Positions 7,282 to 17,355 are shown, counted from the stretch's first letter. The stretch: 63,491 nt of DNA from CAZGHS01 sp964525495 (GCA_964525495.1 CAZGHS010000008.1:1-63491), one strand, 5' to 3'. The notes: generated from the letters alone by a model not told the origin. Numbers and translations are program-made.

Positions 7282-9366
7282 ATGAAAACCCTTCAAGAAA
7301 TCGTAGAAATAGCCAATCTAAAACGCAAAAAGGTCAATCAGGATCTCATTACTCGTGCCTACGAATTTTCAAAAAAAGCCCATGATGGTCAGAAACGCAA
7401 ATCCGGTGAACCTTTTTTCATGCACCCCGCCGAGGTCGCCTATTTAATCGCTGAAATGGGACTCGACGATAACTCTATCTGCGCAGCTCTACTCCATGAT
7501 GTAGTCGAAGACACCAGCGTACCCATCGACGAAATCGAGATTACATTTGGCAAAGACGTCGCGGCACTCGTAGCGGGAGAAACAAATCTCGGCCATCTCA
7601 AATTCATTAGCGAAAAAAACGAATACCAAGCAGAAAATCTACGCAAAATGTTTCTCGCCATGTCCAAAGATATGCGCGTTATTTTGATCAAATTAGCCGA
7701 TCGTCTTCATAACATGCGCACCATGAAATACCAAACTCCAGAGCGCCGCATCCGCAAATCCAAGGAGACCCTAGAAATCTACGCACCGCTCGCCTCACGT
7801 CTCGGCATGGGACAGATGCGTGGAGAGCTCGAAGATTTAGCGTTCCAATGGGTATACCCCAAAGACTACGAACACATAAAAGAACAAACACATGTGTTAT
7901 TCAAAGAGAGCGACCGTTTTCTGGCTCTAGTTAAACGCCAGTTACAAGACAAACTAAAACAAGAAAAACTCGAAGCAGTGGTCGAAGGCCGCGTCAAACA
8001 CATGTACTCCCTCTGGAAGAAACTCCAACGACCTGAAATCAATTATGATTTCTCCAAAGTTCCCGATCTTGTTGCACTTCGCATAATCCTTGAAAAAGAA
8101 AGCATCGAAAACTGCTATGTAGTGCTCGGCATAGTTCATCAAATCTGGACTCCGCTGGCTGGCCGTGTCAGCGACTACATCGCTACACCCAAAGCCAACG
8201 GCTATCGCAGCTTGCACACTAAAGTCTTTGCTGAAAAGGGGAAGATTCTCGAAGTACAGATCCGCACCAAACAAATGCACGAGCAAGCTGAGTACGGTAT
8301 CGCATCTCACATCATTTACGAACAACTCAAAATGCGCAAAGGAGTAACTGCCGTCGAAGTCGACTCAGGCATGAAAGCGTCTCAGCAACAACTCGATTGG
8401 ATCAAAGAACTCACTCGTTGGCAGAAAGAAGCACCAGACAGTGAAGGATTTCTCAAAGGGCTTAAACTGGATATTTTCAAAGATCGCATATTCGTCTACA
8501 CACCCAAAGGTGATGTGAAAGATCTACCCATCGGGGCAACACCTATAGATTTTGCCTACGCCATTCACTCAGAAGTCGGCGACAAAGCAGTAGGCGCACG
8601 TATCGATGGACATATTGTCCCGCTCAACTATCAACTCAGAAGCGGAGAGATTATTGAAATACTCACAACCAAAGAAAAAAAGAACCCTTCCGCCGATTGG
8701 CTACAATTTGTCGTAACTAATACTGCGCGCAAGCACATACAAAAAACTGCAACAACTATTCAAAGTCTCACAGAAAATGATGACGAAGAAGAAGAACCTG
8801 AGGAAAAAGAGCCAGAAAAAAGACCAGATAGCCTTAAACCCACACCAAGCGCTTTGCTTATCAATCCGCTCTCTTTATTACAAAAAGTACGCTCATCTAT
8901 CAAAAGTCGCTTCTCGCCTCGCCAACCAAAACAAAAAGCTGCAGTAGTGGTTCACGGTCTTCATGGTGTTGCTACACGCATGGCCAAATGCTGCAGTCCG
9001 CTTCCCGGTGAAGATATTGTTGGTTTTGTAACTCAAGATCAAGTTGTTTCAATCCACAGCGCAATCTGCCCCAATGTCGTAAACATTGTACACAAAGAAA
9101 AACAAATTCCTGTCACCTGGTCACTACCACAAGGAATGCAAAAAGCACTCCGCATGAAACTTGAAATGGATTACCGCGAAGGCGCACTCCGTGATGTCAC
9201 ACAAGTATTATCAGATATAAAAGTTTCCATCGAACAATTCGAACAGCTACCCGCCAAAGATGGTATTCTCAAAATCCAATTCGTAGTCGGCATCGACACA
9301 CCCAACCAGCGCAGCACCCTTTACACACGATTACAACGAATTCGAGGAGTTCACTCAATAGAATAA
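7282..9366 (+). CDS. Bifunctional (p)ppGpp synthetase/hydrolase (RSH)
   Basis: Stringent-response enzyme of the RelA/SpoT (Rel) family. 694 residues from the ATG at 7282; an upstream in-frame ATG would lie inside the promoter. Order: HD hydrolase (FMHPAEVA, LLHDVVEDT, IKLADRLHNMRT), synthetase (YIATPKANGYRSLHTKVF, EVQIRTKQMHEQAEYG), TGS (VYTPKGDVKDLPIGATPIDF), an acidic linker (~505-530), a zinc/CC region (MAKCCSPLPGEDIVGF) and a C-terminal ACT domain. Hydrolase and synthetase motifs are both intact, so bifunctional activity is expected. A divergent paralogue lies at 1598-3475. Confidence 0.95.
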   Translation: MKTLQEIVEIANLKRKKVNQDLITRAYEFSKKAHDGQKRKSGEPFFMHPAEVAYLIAEMGLDDNSICAALLHDVVEDTSVPIDEIEITFGKDVAALVAGETNLGHLKFISEKNEYQAENLRKMFLAMSKDMRVILIKLADRLHNMRTMKYQTPERRIRKSKETLEIYAPLASRLGMGQMRGELEDLAFQWVYPKDYEHIKEQTHVLFKESDRFLALVKRQLQDKLKQEKLEAVVEGRVKHMYSLWKKLQRPEINYDFSKVPDLVALRIILEKESIENCYVVLGIVHQIWTPLAGRVSDYIATPKANGYRSLHTKVFAEKGKILEVQIRTKQMHEQAEYGIASHIIYEQLKMRKGVTAVEVDSGMKASQQQLDWIKELTRWQKEAPDSEGFLKGLKLDIFKDRIFVYTPKGDVKDLPIGATPIDFAYAIHSEVGDKAVGARIDGHIVPLNYQLRSGEIIEILTTKEKKNPSADWLQFVVTNTARKHIQKTATTIQSLTENDDEEEEPEEKEPEKRPDSLKPTPSALLINPLSLLQKVRSSIKSRFSPRQPKQKAAVVVHGLHGVATRMAKCCSPLPGEDIVGFVTQDQVVSIHSAICPNVVNIVHKEKQIPVTWSLPQGMQKALRMKLEMDYREGALRDVTQVLSDIKVSIEQFEQLPAKDGILKIQFVVGIDTPNQRSTLYTRLQRIRGVHSIE

Positions 9367-9384
9367 GTAGTGTTAAATACTAAT

Positions 9385-9864
9385 ATGGATATTATTGCTG
9401 CAATAACTTTAATACCTTCAATACTAATTCCTATGACAATTTTTGGTGGAATAATACTATTATTTACAGTAAGAAACAAAGCATATATTAAAGAACAAAC
9501 ACTGATACGAGTCAAGCCCTTGTATGACCAAAAGATACCAATAAACTCTATATCAAAACTAAGTCTTACATTAACAAAGGAATTGGGTCTGGTAAAAGGA
9601 CTTGAAATAATAGCAATTTCTAATAGCAAAGAATACCACGATCTCATCCCTATCCAAAAAGTATGGACCAGCAGATATAACGGGATTCAACCTCAATACG
9701 GCAGTTATTACGCGCGACTAAACATCATACGCGATTTGATAAAAATAAATCCCAGCATAACCTTAAACGACGATTTACAATATTTTATAAAAAACAACAA
9801 ACTGCCACCGGAATATGATCAACTAATTTCCGCATTCGGAATTAAATTTACTGAATGGGGTTAG
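9385..9864 (+). CDS. Hypothetical membrane-anchored protein
   Basis: No family is recognised. One hydrophobic N-terminal segment (IIAAITLIPSILIPMTIFGGIILLF) is followed by a soluble, AT-rich-coded domain of ~130 residues. I chose the ATG at 9385; a GTG at 9370, 3 nt after the rel stop, would add five residues and allow translational coupling. No clear ribosome site is visible. The 3' end overlaps the convergent glgA by 17 bp. Confidence 0.7.
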   Translation: MDIIAAITLIPSILIPMTIFGGIILLFTVRNKAYIKEQTLIRVKPLYDQKIPINSISKLSLTLTKELGLVKGLEIIAISNSKEYHDLIPIQKVWTSRYNGIQPQYGSYYARLNIIRDLIKINPSITLNDDLQYFIKNNKLPPEYDQLISAFGIKFTEWG

Positions 9865-11290
9865 TATAGAGATTTGTGTACTTCTTCGCAGGCTCTGTCC
9901 ACGAAAAATCCTTAGTCATAGCATTTCGCACAATCGCATCCCACATATCTTTCGCATTCTTCCAGACAGTATATAAGTCAAGAATATTAACAGACACAAA
10001 ATTCGGATCTACCTGCTGTATAAAAAATCCTGTTTGAGTTTCAGGGGCATCTGAAATAGTATCAACTAATCCCCCAACTTGAGTAGCCAACGGCAAGGTT
10101 CCATATCGCATCGCAATCAACTGTGTCAAACCGCACGGCTCAAACACTGAAGGGATGAGGAATAGATCACTCCCCGCAAAAATCTTATGTGCCAACTCCT
10201 CATGGAAAATATTAAAAAACTTTACATTTTCTGGATACGCATTTGCCAGATCCTGCAACGCATTAACATACTTCTGCTCACCCATCCCTAAAAATACAAA
10301 TTTCATCAGTTCTCTATTTTTTGCATTCCGCAAAACAATACGAAGTGAATCGTCAAGCAAACGTATGTTTTTTTGATCAGCAAGCCTACTCACAAATCCA
10401 ACCAAAAATTGTCCGTCTTCATGTTTCCATCCGGTTTCATCAAATACAACTTTCTTAGCAGCACTCTTACCTTTTTCAAATGAATTTTCATCATATTTTT
10501 CAGGCAAAACAGGATCTTTACGCGGATTATATAGCTCAGCATCAATACCATTCACGATTCCATGCATCTTTTCCGAAAACGCTCGAATAATATGCTCAAG
10601 TCCAAAACAAAATTTACCAGACGCGAGCTCCCTTGCATAATTCTCGGATACTGGCACCACTACATCAGCAGACGCAATTCCCATTCCCAACAAATTATGC
10701 TCTAAAGTTTTACCATTTATCTCAATATTTATCTTCTCATTTTTAATAACACCCTGATTACCAGAATTATGAATAGTCAAAACAAGTCGTGGCCGATTAC
10801 CAAGCGCTTTTTCATTTTTAATCAAATACAACAAATACGAAGAATGATAATCATTGGCATGAATGACATCATACACAAACACCCCTCGCTCCATCAAAGT
10901 AAACACAGCCTTGGAGAAAAACATGAATCGTAGCATTTCATCATCACCCTCTGCAAACGCACTCGGCGACAAATAAATTTCCCCATTCGAAAGATATGTA
11001 TCATTGTGAATAAGAAAAAGTCGTACAGAAGTATTAGGAATTGGTATACAAAAAAGCTTACAACTCTCCTCTTTCCCCATAAAGTGCACAACAAATCGAT
11101 TTCCAAGTCCAGTCTGATCAACAATAAATTGATCCATTTTCGCTTGGAGCAAAGGTTCATATAAAGGCATTACTATATCTACAGAAACACCATGTTTAAC
11201 AAGTTCTTTAGGAAGGGCAGCAATAACATCACCTAACCCACCTACTTTCGCATAGGGAGCACATTCGGAGGCAGCAAATAAAACGTTCAT
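9848..11290 (-). CDS. glgA: Glycogen/starch synthase (GT5), copy 1
   Basis: Transfers glucose from ADP- or UDP-glucose to an alpha-1,4-glucan. 480 residues, the usual GlgA length. The N-terminal donor-binding motif is intact (ECAPYAKVGGLGDV, with the KxGGL lysine). The C-terminal domain carries PSVFEPCGLTQLIAMRYG followed by GGLVDTI. It is the second gene of a two-gene unit with the paralogous synthase 8 nt upstream. Confidence 0.88.
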   Translation of the reverse strand: MNVLFAASECAPYAKVGGLGDVIAALPKELVKHGVSVDIVMPLYEPLLQAKMDQFIVDQTGLGNRFVVHFMGKEESCKLFCIPIPNTSVRLFLIHNDTYLSNGEIYLSPSAFAEGDDEMLRFMFFSKAVFTLMERGVFVYDVIHANDYHSSYLLYLIKNEKALGNRPRLVLTIHNSGNQGVIKNEKINIEINGKTLEHNLLGMGIASADVVVPVSENYARELASGKFCFGLEHIIRAFSEKMHGIVNGIDAELYNPRKDPVLPEKYDENSFEKGKSAAKKVVFDETGWKHEDGQFLVGFVSRLADQKNIRLLDDSLRIVLRNAKNRELMKFVFLGMGEQKYVNALQDLANAYPENVKFFNIFHEELAHKIFAGSDLFLIPSVFEPCGLTQLIAMRYGTLPLATQVGGLVDTISDAPETQTGFFIQQVDPNFVSVNILDLYTVWKNAKDMWDAIVRNAMTKDFSWTEPAKKYTNLYTNPIQ

Positions 11291-11298
11291 GAATTTAC

Positions 11299-12798
11299 CT
11301 ATTTATAACCTAGATGACTCTTTGCTTGAGCCTGCTGTTTACGCAATTCCACAGCTCGCTCATACAACTTAACATATTCTCGTGCAGACTTTGTCCACGA
11401 AAAATCTTGCGCCATAGCACGTCGTACCAAAGAATTCCAATGCTCAGTATGTTTATATGTTTCTAACGATCGCACAATTGATCCAAACAATGCATAAGAA
11501 TCATAATTTACGAACACGAATCCAGTACCGCTTTCAGATACCGGCTCGTAGTCTTCCACAGTGTCAGACAAACCACCAGTCCGACGTACCAAAGGAATAC
11601 ATCCATATCGCATCGCTTCCATCTGTGTCATACCACACGGCTCAAAGCGAGATGGCAACAAAATAATATCTCCACCTGAAAAAATATGTCGAGGTAGTGT
11701 AAAGTTAGGATTTAAATTAACACCCACCTGCAATGGATATTTTTTGGCTAATTTAGAGAAAAATTCTCGAAACGTATTGTCTCCGCCACCATTTACAATA
11801 AACTGCACAGGAGCATATTCATTTAACACTGGTTCTATAATCTGGGTAACTAAATCCAAACCTTTTTGCTTATCCAACCTATTAGAAATACACAGAATAG
11901 GAATATCTTCATCCTCAGGAAGTTGGAATTCTTTTTGTAGCGCTACTTTATTCTTCTTACGGATCTCTATAGAATCTTTAGAAAAGTTCTCGACAACTAA
12001 TTTATCCGTCTCAGGATTAAACTCTTCATAATCGATACCATTCAAAATACCAAACAATTTAGTACGAACCTCTTGCAGCAATCGCTGCAGACCTTCACCA
12101 TATTCTTCAGTCAAAATTTCAGCAGCATAAGTAGGTGATACTGTATTCACAATATCTGCATACATAATACCGCGTCGCATCATATTTATTTTAGACAAAC
12201 GAGGCGAATAAAAATCTGGAATATCGCTTTTACCATCATCGTAGTCCAAATCAGACACAAATCTATGGTCGTACATTCCCTGATAAAACAAATTATGAAT
12301 CGTAAACAATGTCACGATGTGTGACAATCGAGGATCGTCCTTATACCAAGTCGACAACATCTGGCCAACTAAACCTGTTTGCCAATCATTGGAATGAATA
12401 ACATCAGGTACCCAATCATTTCCCGGATGCTTTATAAATTCCAAAGCTCCTCGGCACAATAGCGCAAAACGCTGTGGATCATCAAAATACCCGTATTCAT
12501 TCGCACGAAGCTCGTAATATTCCTGATTTTCCAAGAAATAGGTAGTAATACCTTCATATTCCGAACGCTTCACGTTACAGATTAAATTATTGAAACCGTA
12601 CTGAGTAGGTACCTGCAAACCTTCCAAAGTCATATGCAAATACCATTTTGAAAGATCAATCTTACCATAACGAGGAACCATCACACGCACATCATTACCC
12701 ATGCGCAACAATTCTTTCGCAAGAAAGTATGTTACTCGACCTAACCCACCAACAGTGGAATAAGGAGTTTGTTCAGTTGCAATAATTAATACTTTCAT
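11299..12798 (-). CDS. Glycogen/starch synthase-like (GT5), copy 2
   Basis: 499 residues from the ATG at 12798; an upstream in-frame ATG would add 12 non-conserved residues. A GT5/GT-B enzyme with C-terminal PSRFEPCGMTQMEAMRYG and GGLSDTV. In the N-terminal motif, PYSTVGGLGRV replaces the KxGGL lysine by threonine, so donor or activity may differ from copy 1. Its donor cannot be decided from sequence. Tandem with copy 1. Confidence 0.82.
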   Translation of the reverse strand: MKVLIIATEQTPYSTVGGLGRVTYFLAKELLRMGNDVRVMVPRYGKIDLSKWYLHMTLEGLQVPTQYGFNNLICNVKRSEYEGITTYFLENQEYYELRANEYGYFDDPQRFALLCRGALEFIKHPGNDWVPDVIHSNDWQTGLVGQMLSTWYKDDPRLSHIVTLFTIHNLFYQGMYDHRFVSDLDYDDGKSDIPDFYSPRLSKINMMRRGIMYADIVNTVSPTYAAEILTEEYGEGLQRLLQEVRTKLFGILNGIDYEEFNPETDKLVVENFSKDSIEIRKKNKVALQKEFQLPEDEDIPILCISNRLDKQKGLDLVTQIIEPVLNEYAPVQFIVNGGGDNTFREFFSKLAKKYPLQVGVNLNPNFTLPRHIFSGGDIILLPSRFEPCGMTQMEAMRYGCIPLVRRTGGLSDTVEDYEPVSESGTGFVFVNYDSYALFGSIVRSLETYKHTEHWNSLVRRAMAQDFSWTKSAREYVKLYERAVELRKQQAQAKSHLGYK

Positions 12799-12891
12799 AT
12801 AAATATAGTAACAAAAGCTGCGCAAATAACACAAGCTTAACCGAATTAAAATTTTACAAAGTGCTGAAACCGTAATGTTAAGAACTACCTA

Positions 12892-14769
12892 TTACTCTGC
12901 TGCAATAACATTATTAGGCAACATCTCATTCCCACGCACAATACCAGTTACCTGTGTCATTATTTCCTTAAACCTATCAGCATCAATTGTCTCTTCTTTC
13001 ATCAAAGCCTCAGTCACAGCATCAAGCGCAGCTCGATATGTAACCAAAGACTGCTTAGCCATTTCCTCGCTCTTTCGCAATATATTAGTCACTTCCTCGT
13101 CAATTTTGGATAGCAGCTCATTTGAATAAGAATCCTTCATAAATTCATCATAGCCATACGAACTACGCTTCTCGGTTGAAATAGGTCCAAGTGCACTCAT
13201 ACCGTACACGGTAACCATATCTCGAGCCAATCCATTTGCTTTCTCAAGATCATTTGAAGCGCCGATAGTCAGCTCGTTGTACACGATCTCCTCTGCCGCA
13301 CGGCCGCCGAGCATCCCAGCAATTATTTCAAATAACCGAGTGCGTGTTTCGTTATATCTATCTTGTTCAGGACTCGCGGTAGTAAACCCAAGTGCCATAC
13401 CACGAGAGACAATAGAAATACGATTGACTGGATCAAGATTCTTCATTGCCCACATCACTACAGCATGTCCGGCTTCATGATACGCAGTCATACGACGATC
13501 AGATTCAGACTGCATGCGTTTTCGCTCTGGACCAAGTTTCACTTTAAGCGCAGCATTTTCAATATCGGTGATATCTATAAACTTTTTGTTTGCTTGAGCA
13601 GCAATAATTGCAGCTTCATTAAGCATGTTCTCAACATCAGCTCCACTAAATCCGACTGTTCGGCGCGCAATACGATCGTAATCAATATCCTTAGCCATAG
13701 ATTTATTCCGGCTGTGAATACGGATCAATTCTTTGCGTCCATTAATATCTGGAAGATCGAGATGAACAATACGGTCGAAACGTCCAGGTCGCAACAATGC
13801 TTTGTCCAACATATCTGGTCGGTTAGTTGCAGCCAAAACAATCACATTGTCATTCGGTGCAAAACCATCCATCTCAACCAATATCTGGTTCAATGTCTGC
13901 TCGCGCTCGTCATGACCTCCAGAAAACCCATTTCCCCGTTGTCGACCAATAGCGTCTATTTCGTCAATAAAAATGATCGCTGGACCACTCTTTTTTGCGG
14001 TACCAAACAAATCGCGTACGCGGGAAGCACCCACACCCACAAGCATTTCCATAAACTCTGAACCAGCAACAGAGAAAAATGCAACGTTCGCCTCACCGGC
14101 AACAGCTTTGGCAAGCAATGTTTTACCAACACCGGCTGGTCCCACGAGCAAAACTCCTTTAGGAATACGGGCACCAAGCGCATGAAATTTTTCAGGTACT
14201 CGTAAGAATTCCACGACCTCTTCTAATTCACGCTTTGCTTCATCAACACCAGCAACATCATTAAATTTTGTACGTGGTTGATCTTTGTTAAAAAGTTTGG
14301 CTCGAGACTGGCCGAATGAAAAAAGGGACCCCTGAGAGTCCTTCGCCTGACGAAAAATAAGAAAGAAAAAGCCAATAATAAGGAGCATTGGCAAAAACGT
14401 AGTCAAAATGTTAAACCATGCATCACCGCTAGATTGGTCTTTTACAGTAAGCTCTACCAAACGCGGATCAATCCCCGCGCTGTCAAGGATCCTAAAAATA
14501 CTCTCATTATCCTTAATAGCGACCTTATCGTCACCCTCTTTATAATCAATTTCAACCTTATTAGCCTCAACTGTCAGAGATTTTATTTTGTCGTCTCGAA
14601 TATCTTGAAGCACCTTAGAAAAAGGTATTTGATCCTCTGCCGGTAACGGATTAAAAACAGAAATTATAACAAGTAAGCTTATAAGAGCAAAAACCGAATA
14701 AAGCAGGAACCCTTTCCAACGACCTTGATTTGGTGCGTCTTTTTTAGGTGGATTATTCTGTTGTGCCAT
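12892..14769 (-). CDS. ftsH: ATP-dependent zinc metalloprotease FtsH
   Basis: Membrane-bound AAA+ protease for quality control. 625 residues: two membrane segments (~20-42 and ~125-145) flanking an extracytoplasmic domain, AAA module with Walker A (GPAGVGKT), Walker B (IIFIDEIDA) and SRH (NRPDMLDKALLRPGRFD), then the peptidase with HEAGH zinc motif (~425). GGAG lies 9 nt before the ATG. An extended -10 (TGATATAAT) at 14809-14817 gives a short leader. Confidence 0.96.
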   Translation of the reverse strand: MAQQNNPPKKDAPNQGRWKGFLLYSVFALISLLVIISVFNPLPAEDQIPFSKVLQDIRDDKIKSLTVEANKVEIDYKEGDDKVAIKDNESIFRILDSAGIDPRLVELTVKDQSSGDAWFNILTTFLPMLLIIGFFFLIFRQAKDSQGSLFSFGQSRAKLFNKDQPRTKFNDVAGVDEAKRELEEVVEFLRVPEKFHALGARIPKGVLLVGPAGVGKTLLAKAVAGEANVAFFSVAGSEFMEMLVGVGASRVRDLFGTAKKSGPAIIFIDEIDAIGRQRGNGFSGGHDEREQTLNQILVEMDGFAPNDNVIVLAATNRPDMLDKALLRPGRFDRIVHLDLPDINGRKELIRIHSRNKSMAKDIDYDRIARRTVGFSGADVENMLNEAAIIAAQANKKFIDITDIENAALKVKLGPERKRMQSESDRRMTAYHEAGHAVVMWAMKNLDPVNRISIVSRGMALGFTTASPEQDRYNETRTRLFEIIAGMLGGRAAEEIVYNELTIGASNDLEKANGLARDMVTVYGMSALGPISTEKRSSYGYDEFMKDSYSNELLSKIDEEVTNILRKSEEMAKQSLVTYRAALDAVTEALMKEETIDADRFKEIMTQVTGIVRGNEMLPNNVIAAE

Positions 14770-14808
14770 AGTGTAACTCCAATCTATATATGTATGAACT
14801 CATATTTG

Positions 14809-14817
14809 ATTATATCA
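14809..14817 (-). promoter_or_regulatory. Extended -10 promoter of ftsH
   Basis: TGATATAAT on the minus strand, 39 nt upstream of the ATG. The leader of about 30 nt contains the GGAG ribosome site. Confidence 0.55.
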
Positions 14818-14877
14818 AAAATACGGGATCAAAGAAAGCGTGCGTAGAAAGCTAAATTATGGTATATTTTGTGAGCT

Positions 14878-14952
14878 GGTGCGGTGGCAGAGCGGCCCAA
14901 TGCAACGGTTTGCAAAACCGTAAAACCGCCGGTTCGAATCCGGCCCGCACCT
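14878..14952 (+). tRNA. tRNA-Cys (GCA)
   Basis: A full cloverleaf: acceptor GGTGCGG / CCGCACC, D-stem GCA/TGC, anticodon stem ACGGT / ACCGT with loop TTGCAAA (anticodon GCA), T-stem GCCGG / CCGGC with loop TTCGAAT. The discriminator is T, as expected for tRNA-Cys. The 3' CCA is not encoded, so it depends on the CCA-adding enzyme at 3974-5374. Confidence 0.96.
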
Positions 14953-14986
14953 CAATCGTGTTATACAACCTGTCCAAAAACAACTT

Positions 14987-15370
14987 ATGTATCTCGGAAT
15001 AGATTTCGGATTACGAAAAATCGGCATCGCTTACTCTGAAGGAATCACTGCAACTCCCCTTATGGTGATCTCAAACGCACCCTCTCGTATGCAGCAAATC
15101 AAAGAAAAAATCCACGACGATATAAAAGTAGCAGTAATCGGTATTCCAAACAGCATGTTTACCGAGCAAGTAAACAAGTTAGCTGAAGAGCTGAAACAAA
15201 CATTCGATTGTGAAATAGTTTTCCAAGATGAAACTAATTCATCCAACGAGGCACTGCAAGTAATGATCCAAAGCGGCTTAGCAAAGAAAAATCGTGAAAT
15301 GGATGACGCACACGCTGCCGCTACGATCTTACAGCGGTATCTCGATGAAGTTGTGAACAAAAATGTGTAA
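14987..15370 (+). CDS. ruvX: Putative Holliday junction resolvase / pre-16S rRNA nuclease YqgF (RuvX)
   Basis: 127 residues with an RNase-H-like fold: N-terminal LGIDFGLRKIGIAYS, central IGIPNSM, C-terminal DETNSS and the terminal acidic motif MDDAHAAATIL. Members process 16S rRNA ends and are proposed junction resolvases. It lies 34 bp after tRNA-Cys. The 3' end overlaps the convergent glycosyltransferase gene by 50 bp. Confidence 0.93.
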   Translation: MYLGIDFGLRKIGIAYSEGITATPLMVISNAPSRMQQIKEKIHDDIKVAVIGIPNSMFTEQVNKLAEELKQTFDCEIVFQDETNSSNEALQVMIQSGLAKKNREMDDAHAAATILQRYLDEVVNKNV

Positions 15371-16451
15371 ATTGTTCAACAAACGCCTCTTTTGAAAACT
15401 TAAGCGAATGCTTTTTAATAAACTCCTTATCAAATGACAACTCTTGAAACTTTTTAACTGCGTCACCGAGAAAAACAGCACTTACCTCATCAAAAAACAC
15501 TCCAGTCTTATCTTCCACAACACTCTCCGTATACCCCCCTCGACGCAACGCAATAACAGGCACACCATGAGATTGAGACTCCACCACTGTCATTCCGAAA
15601 TCCTCATCCTCTGCAGCAGCGACAAATGCTCGGGCTCCCGCATACAAACCAGACAGCTCTTCATCAGACACAAAACCAGTAAAAATAATATTCTGTTTTG
15701 CTAACTTCTTTAATTTTTTTTCTTCCTTGCCACTCCCCACAATCACCAAAGGCAAACCAAGTTCATTAAACGCATTCACTATTACATCAATATTCTTCAC
15801 TCGGAAAAGTCTCGACACGACCAAAAAATAATTTTCGGGGATCAAATATTTTCGGCACACCAAGTGAATGTCACTTTCCGACACCGATTCTTTACTACTA
15901 GACACAGTCGGTGGAAACATCACCACAGAGTCACGAGCATAAAAGCGTTTAATTCTTTTTTTCGTAGTAAGTGAGTTCGCAATAAAATAATCCACGCGCT
16001 GAGCAGCAGCATAATCCCATTGCCTTAAATAACTATCCAAGGGTCCAAGCAGCAACGACAACAATCCGCCACGTTTTGTCTGAGTATTCAGCCCCCACAA
16101 AAAACGCGTCGGAGTATGACAATAATTAATGTGAATTTGACCAGGATGAGTAATCACGCCTTTTGCAAAATTTGCAGAACTGGAAATAACCAAATCAAAT
16201 CCCCGCAAATCAAATTGTTCAAAAGACATCCCAACTAAATACGTATATGGCTTCTGCAATAATCGTGCTCCCCACCATTTCTCAATCACTCCCGGAATGA
16301 TATTCCATGACTTAAATTGAGCCGGCATTTTTTCAGGAAAATAATACGACGTATACACAGGAGCATCTGGATACATCTCATGCAGCACCTCAAGCACCCG
16401 CTCCGCGCCGCCATACTCCCGCAAATAATCATGAACTAAAGCAACTTTCAT
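15321..16451 (-). CDS. Glycosyltransferase family 4
   Basis: 376-residue GT-B enzyme that transfers a sugar from an NDP donor in cell-envelope glycan synthesis. N-terminal VALVHDYLREYGGAERVL is typical of GT4. The C-terminal donor site shows AEDEDFGMTVVESQSHGVPV and ALRRGGYTE, the usual E-x7-E region. TATAAT (16458-16463) lies 6 nt before the ATG, predicting a leaderless mRNA. Divergent from the PAP2 gene. Confidence 0.88.
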   Translation of the reverse strand: MKVALVHDYLREYGGAERVLEVLHEMYPDAPVYTSYYFPEKMPAQFKSWNIIPGVIEKWWGARLLQKPYTYLVGMSFEQFDLRGFDLVISSSANFAKGVITHPGQIHINYCHTPTRFLWGLNTQTKRGGLLSLLLGPLDSYLRQWDYAAAQRVDYFIANSLTTKKRIKRFYARDSVVMFPPTVSSSKESVSESDIHLVCRKYLIPENYFLVVSRLFRVKNIDVIVNAFNELGLPLVIVGSGKEEKKLKKLAKQNIIFTGFVSDEELSGLYAGARAFVAAAEDEDFGMTVVESQSHGVPVIALRRGGYTESVVEDKTGVFFDEVSAVFLGDAVKKFQELSFDKEFIKKHSLKFSKEAFVEQFTHFCSQLHRDTAVRS

Positions 16452-16457
16452 AAAAGC

Positions 16458-16463
16458 ATTATA
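16458..16463 (-). promoter_or_regulatory. -10 box of the GT4 gene (leaderless)
   Basis: TATAAT on the minus strand, 6 nt before the ATG at 16451. A TATAAT for the divergent PAP2 gene lies at 16486-16491 on the plus strand. Confidence 0.55.
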
Positions 16464-16502
16464 ACAAGGTAAAAGATTTATAAGATATAATAAAAAAACC
16501 GT

Positions 16503-17306
16503 ATGAGAAAAATAATCTTTGCTTTATCTACACTCTGCCTACTACTCTTCTTATTACTCACCCTCGCTGCTAAATTCGATCTCACCAACTCCTTCGATTT
16601 TGACGCTACAGTCAAGATACAAGACCACATGCCTGAGCGCCTCAAACCATACTTAATAAAAATAGTCGAACTCGGTGGATGGCAACTAATGTCAGCAATT
16701 GTCTTCATTTCCATGCTCATCCAACGCAAGAATTTTTGGAAAATTGGCCTTCTATTCATCCTCATTGCACTTATCGAAGTCTATGGCAAATACGAACTTC
16801 AACATCCACCACCACCCCAGTTCATGCTTCTTCGGTATGAACACCTCGATTTACCCAAATACTACGTCCGAGATACCGCCTCATTCCCTTCAGGCCATGC
16901 CGCACGACCAGCATTCCTCATGATGATCTGGATTCCTTTTCTTGCGCATTCGCTATTCAGCTACATCAAGCGCCACACCGAAAAACAATTTTCAGAATTT
17001 AATCTTAAACTCCCATTCGGATTTGTTCTCACTCGCCAAAATGCATTCTCGTTTGAAATTATAGACTTCGTTCGGATCGCACTTTTTGTTTCGGCATTCG
17101 CCGCACTCGCATCATTCACTTTCATAGTTGGATTTACCAAAATATATCTCGGTGAACATTGGACAAGCGATGTATTGGGCGGCTGGCTTTTAGGCACTGG
17201 ACTAGGATTATTTGTACATTTTAAAATTAGAAACAAACTCCCATTTCAACAAAAAGAAATTGAAAAAACTCACGCAGAAAACACTCTAAAAACGCCATCA
17301 AAATAG
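16503..17306 (+). CDS. PAP2-family membrane phosphatase
   Basis: 267 residues, integral membrane. N-terminal segment ~5-22 and several later ones. The PAP2 signature is present as SFPSGHAARP (~126) and GEHWTSDVLGGW (~220), giving the two catalytic histidines. Members dephosphorylate lipid pyrophosphates such as undecaprenyl pyrophosphate or phosphatidic acid; a cell-wall lipid-carrier role is likely but inferred. Both loops and the C-terminal tail are basic. Confidence 0.88.
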   Translation: MRKIIFALSTLCLLLFLLLTLAAKFDLTNSFDFDATVKIQDHMPERLKPYLIKIVELGGWQLMSAIVFISMLIQRKNFWKIGLLFILIALIEVYGKYELQHPPPPQFMLLRYEHLDLPKYYVRDTASFPSGHAARPAFLMMIWIPFLAHSLFSYIKRHTEKQFSEFNLKLPFGFVLTRQNAFSFEIIDFVRIALFVSAFAALASFTFIVGFTKIYLGEHWTSDVLGGWLLGTGLGLFVHFKIRNKLPFQQKEIEKTHAENTLKTPSK

Positions 17307-17318
17307 ACATATTTTAGT

Positions 17319-17347
17319 TTGACTTTCCCACATAGAATACGTATAGT
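17319..17347 (+). promoter_or_regulatory. Promoter of the DnaQ-UvrC-like gene
   Basis: TTGACT (17319-17324) and TATAGT (17342-17347) with a 17-nt spacer. The ATG at 17356 is 8 nt downstream, so the mRNA should be leaderless. Confidence 0.75.
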
Positions 17348-17355
17348 GCCCACAC

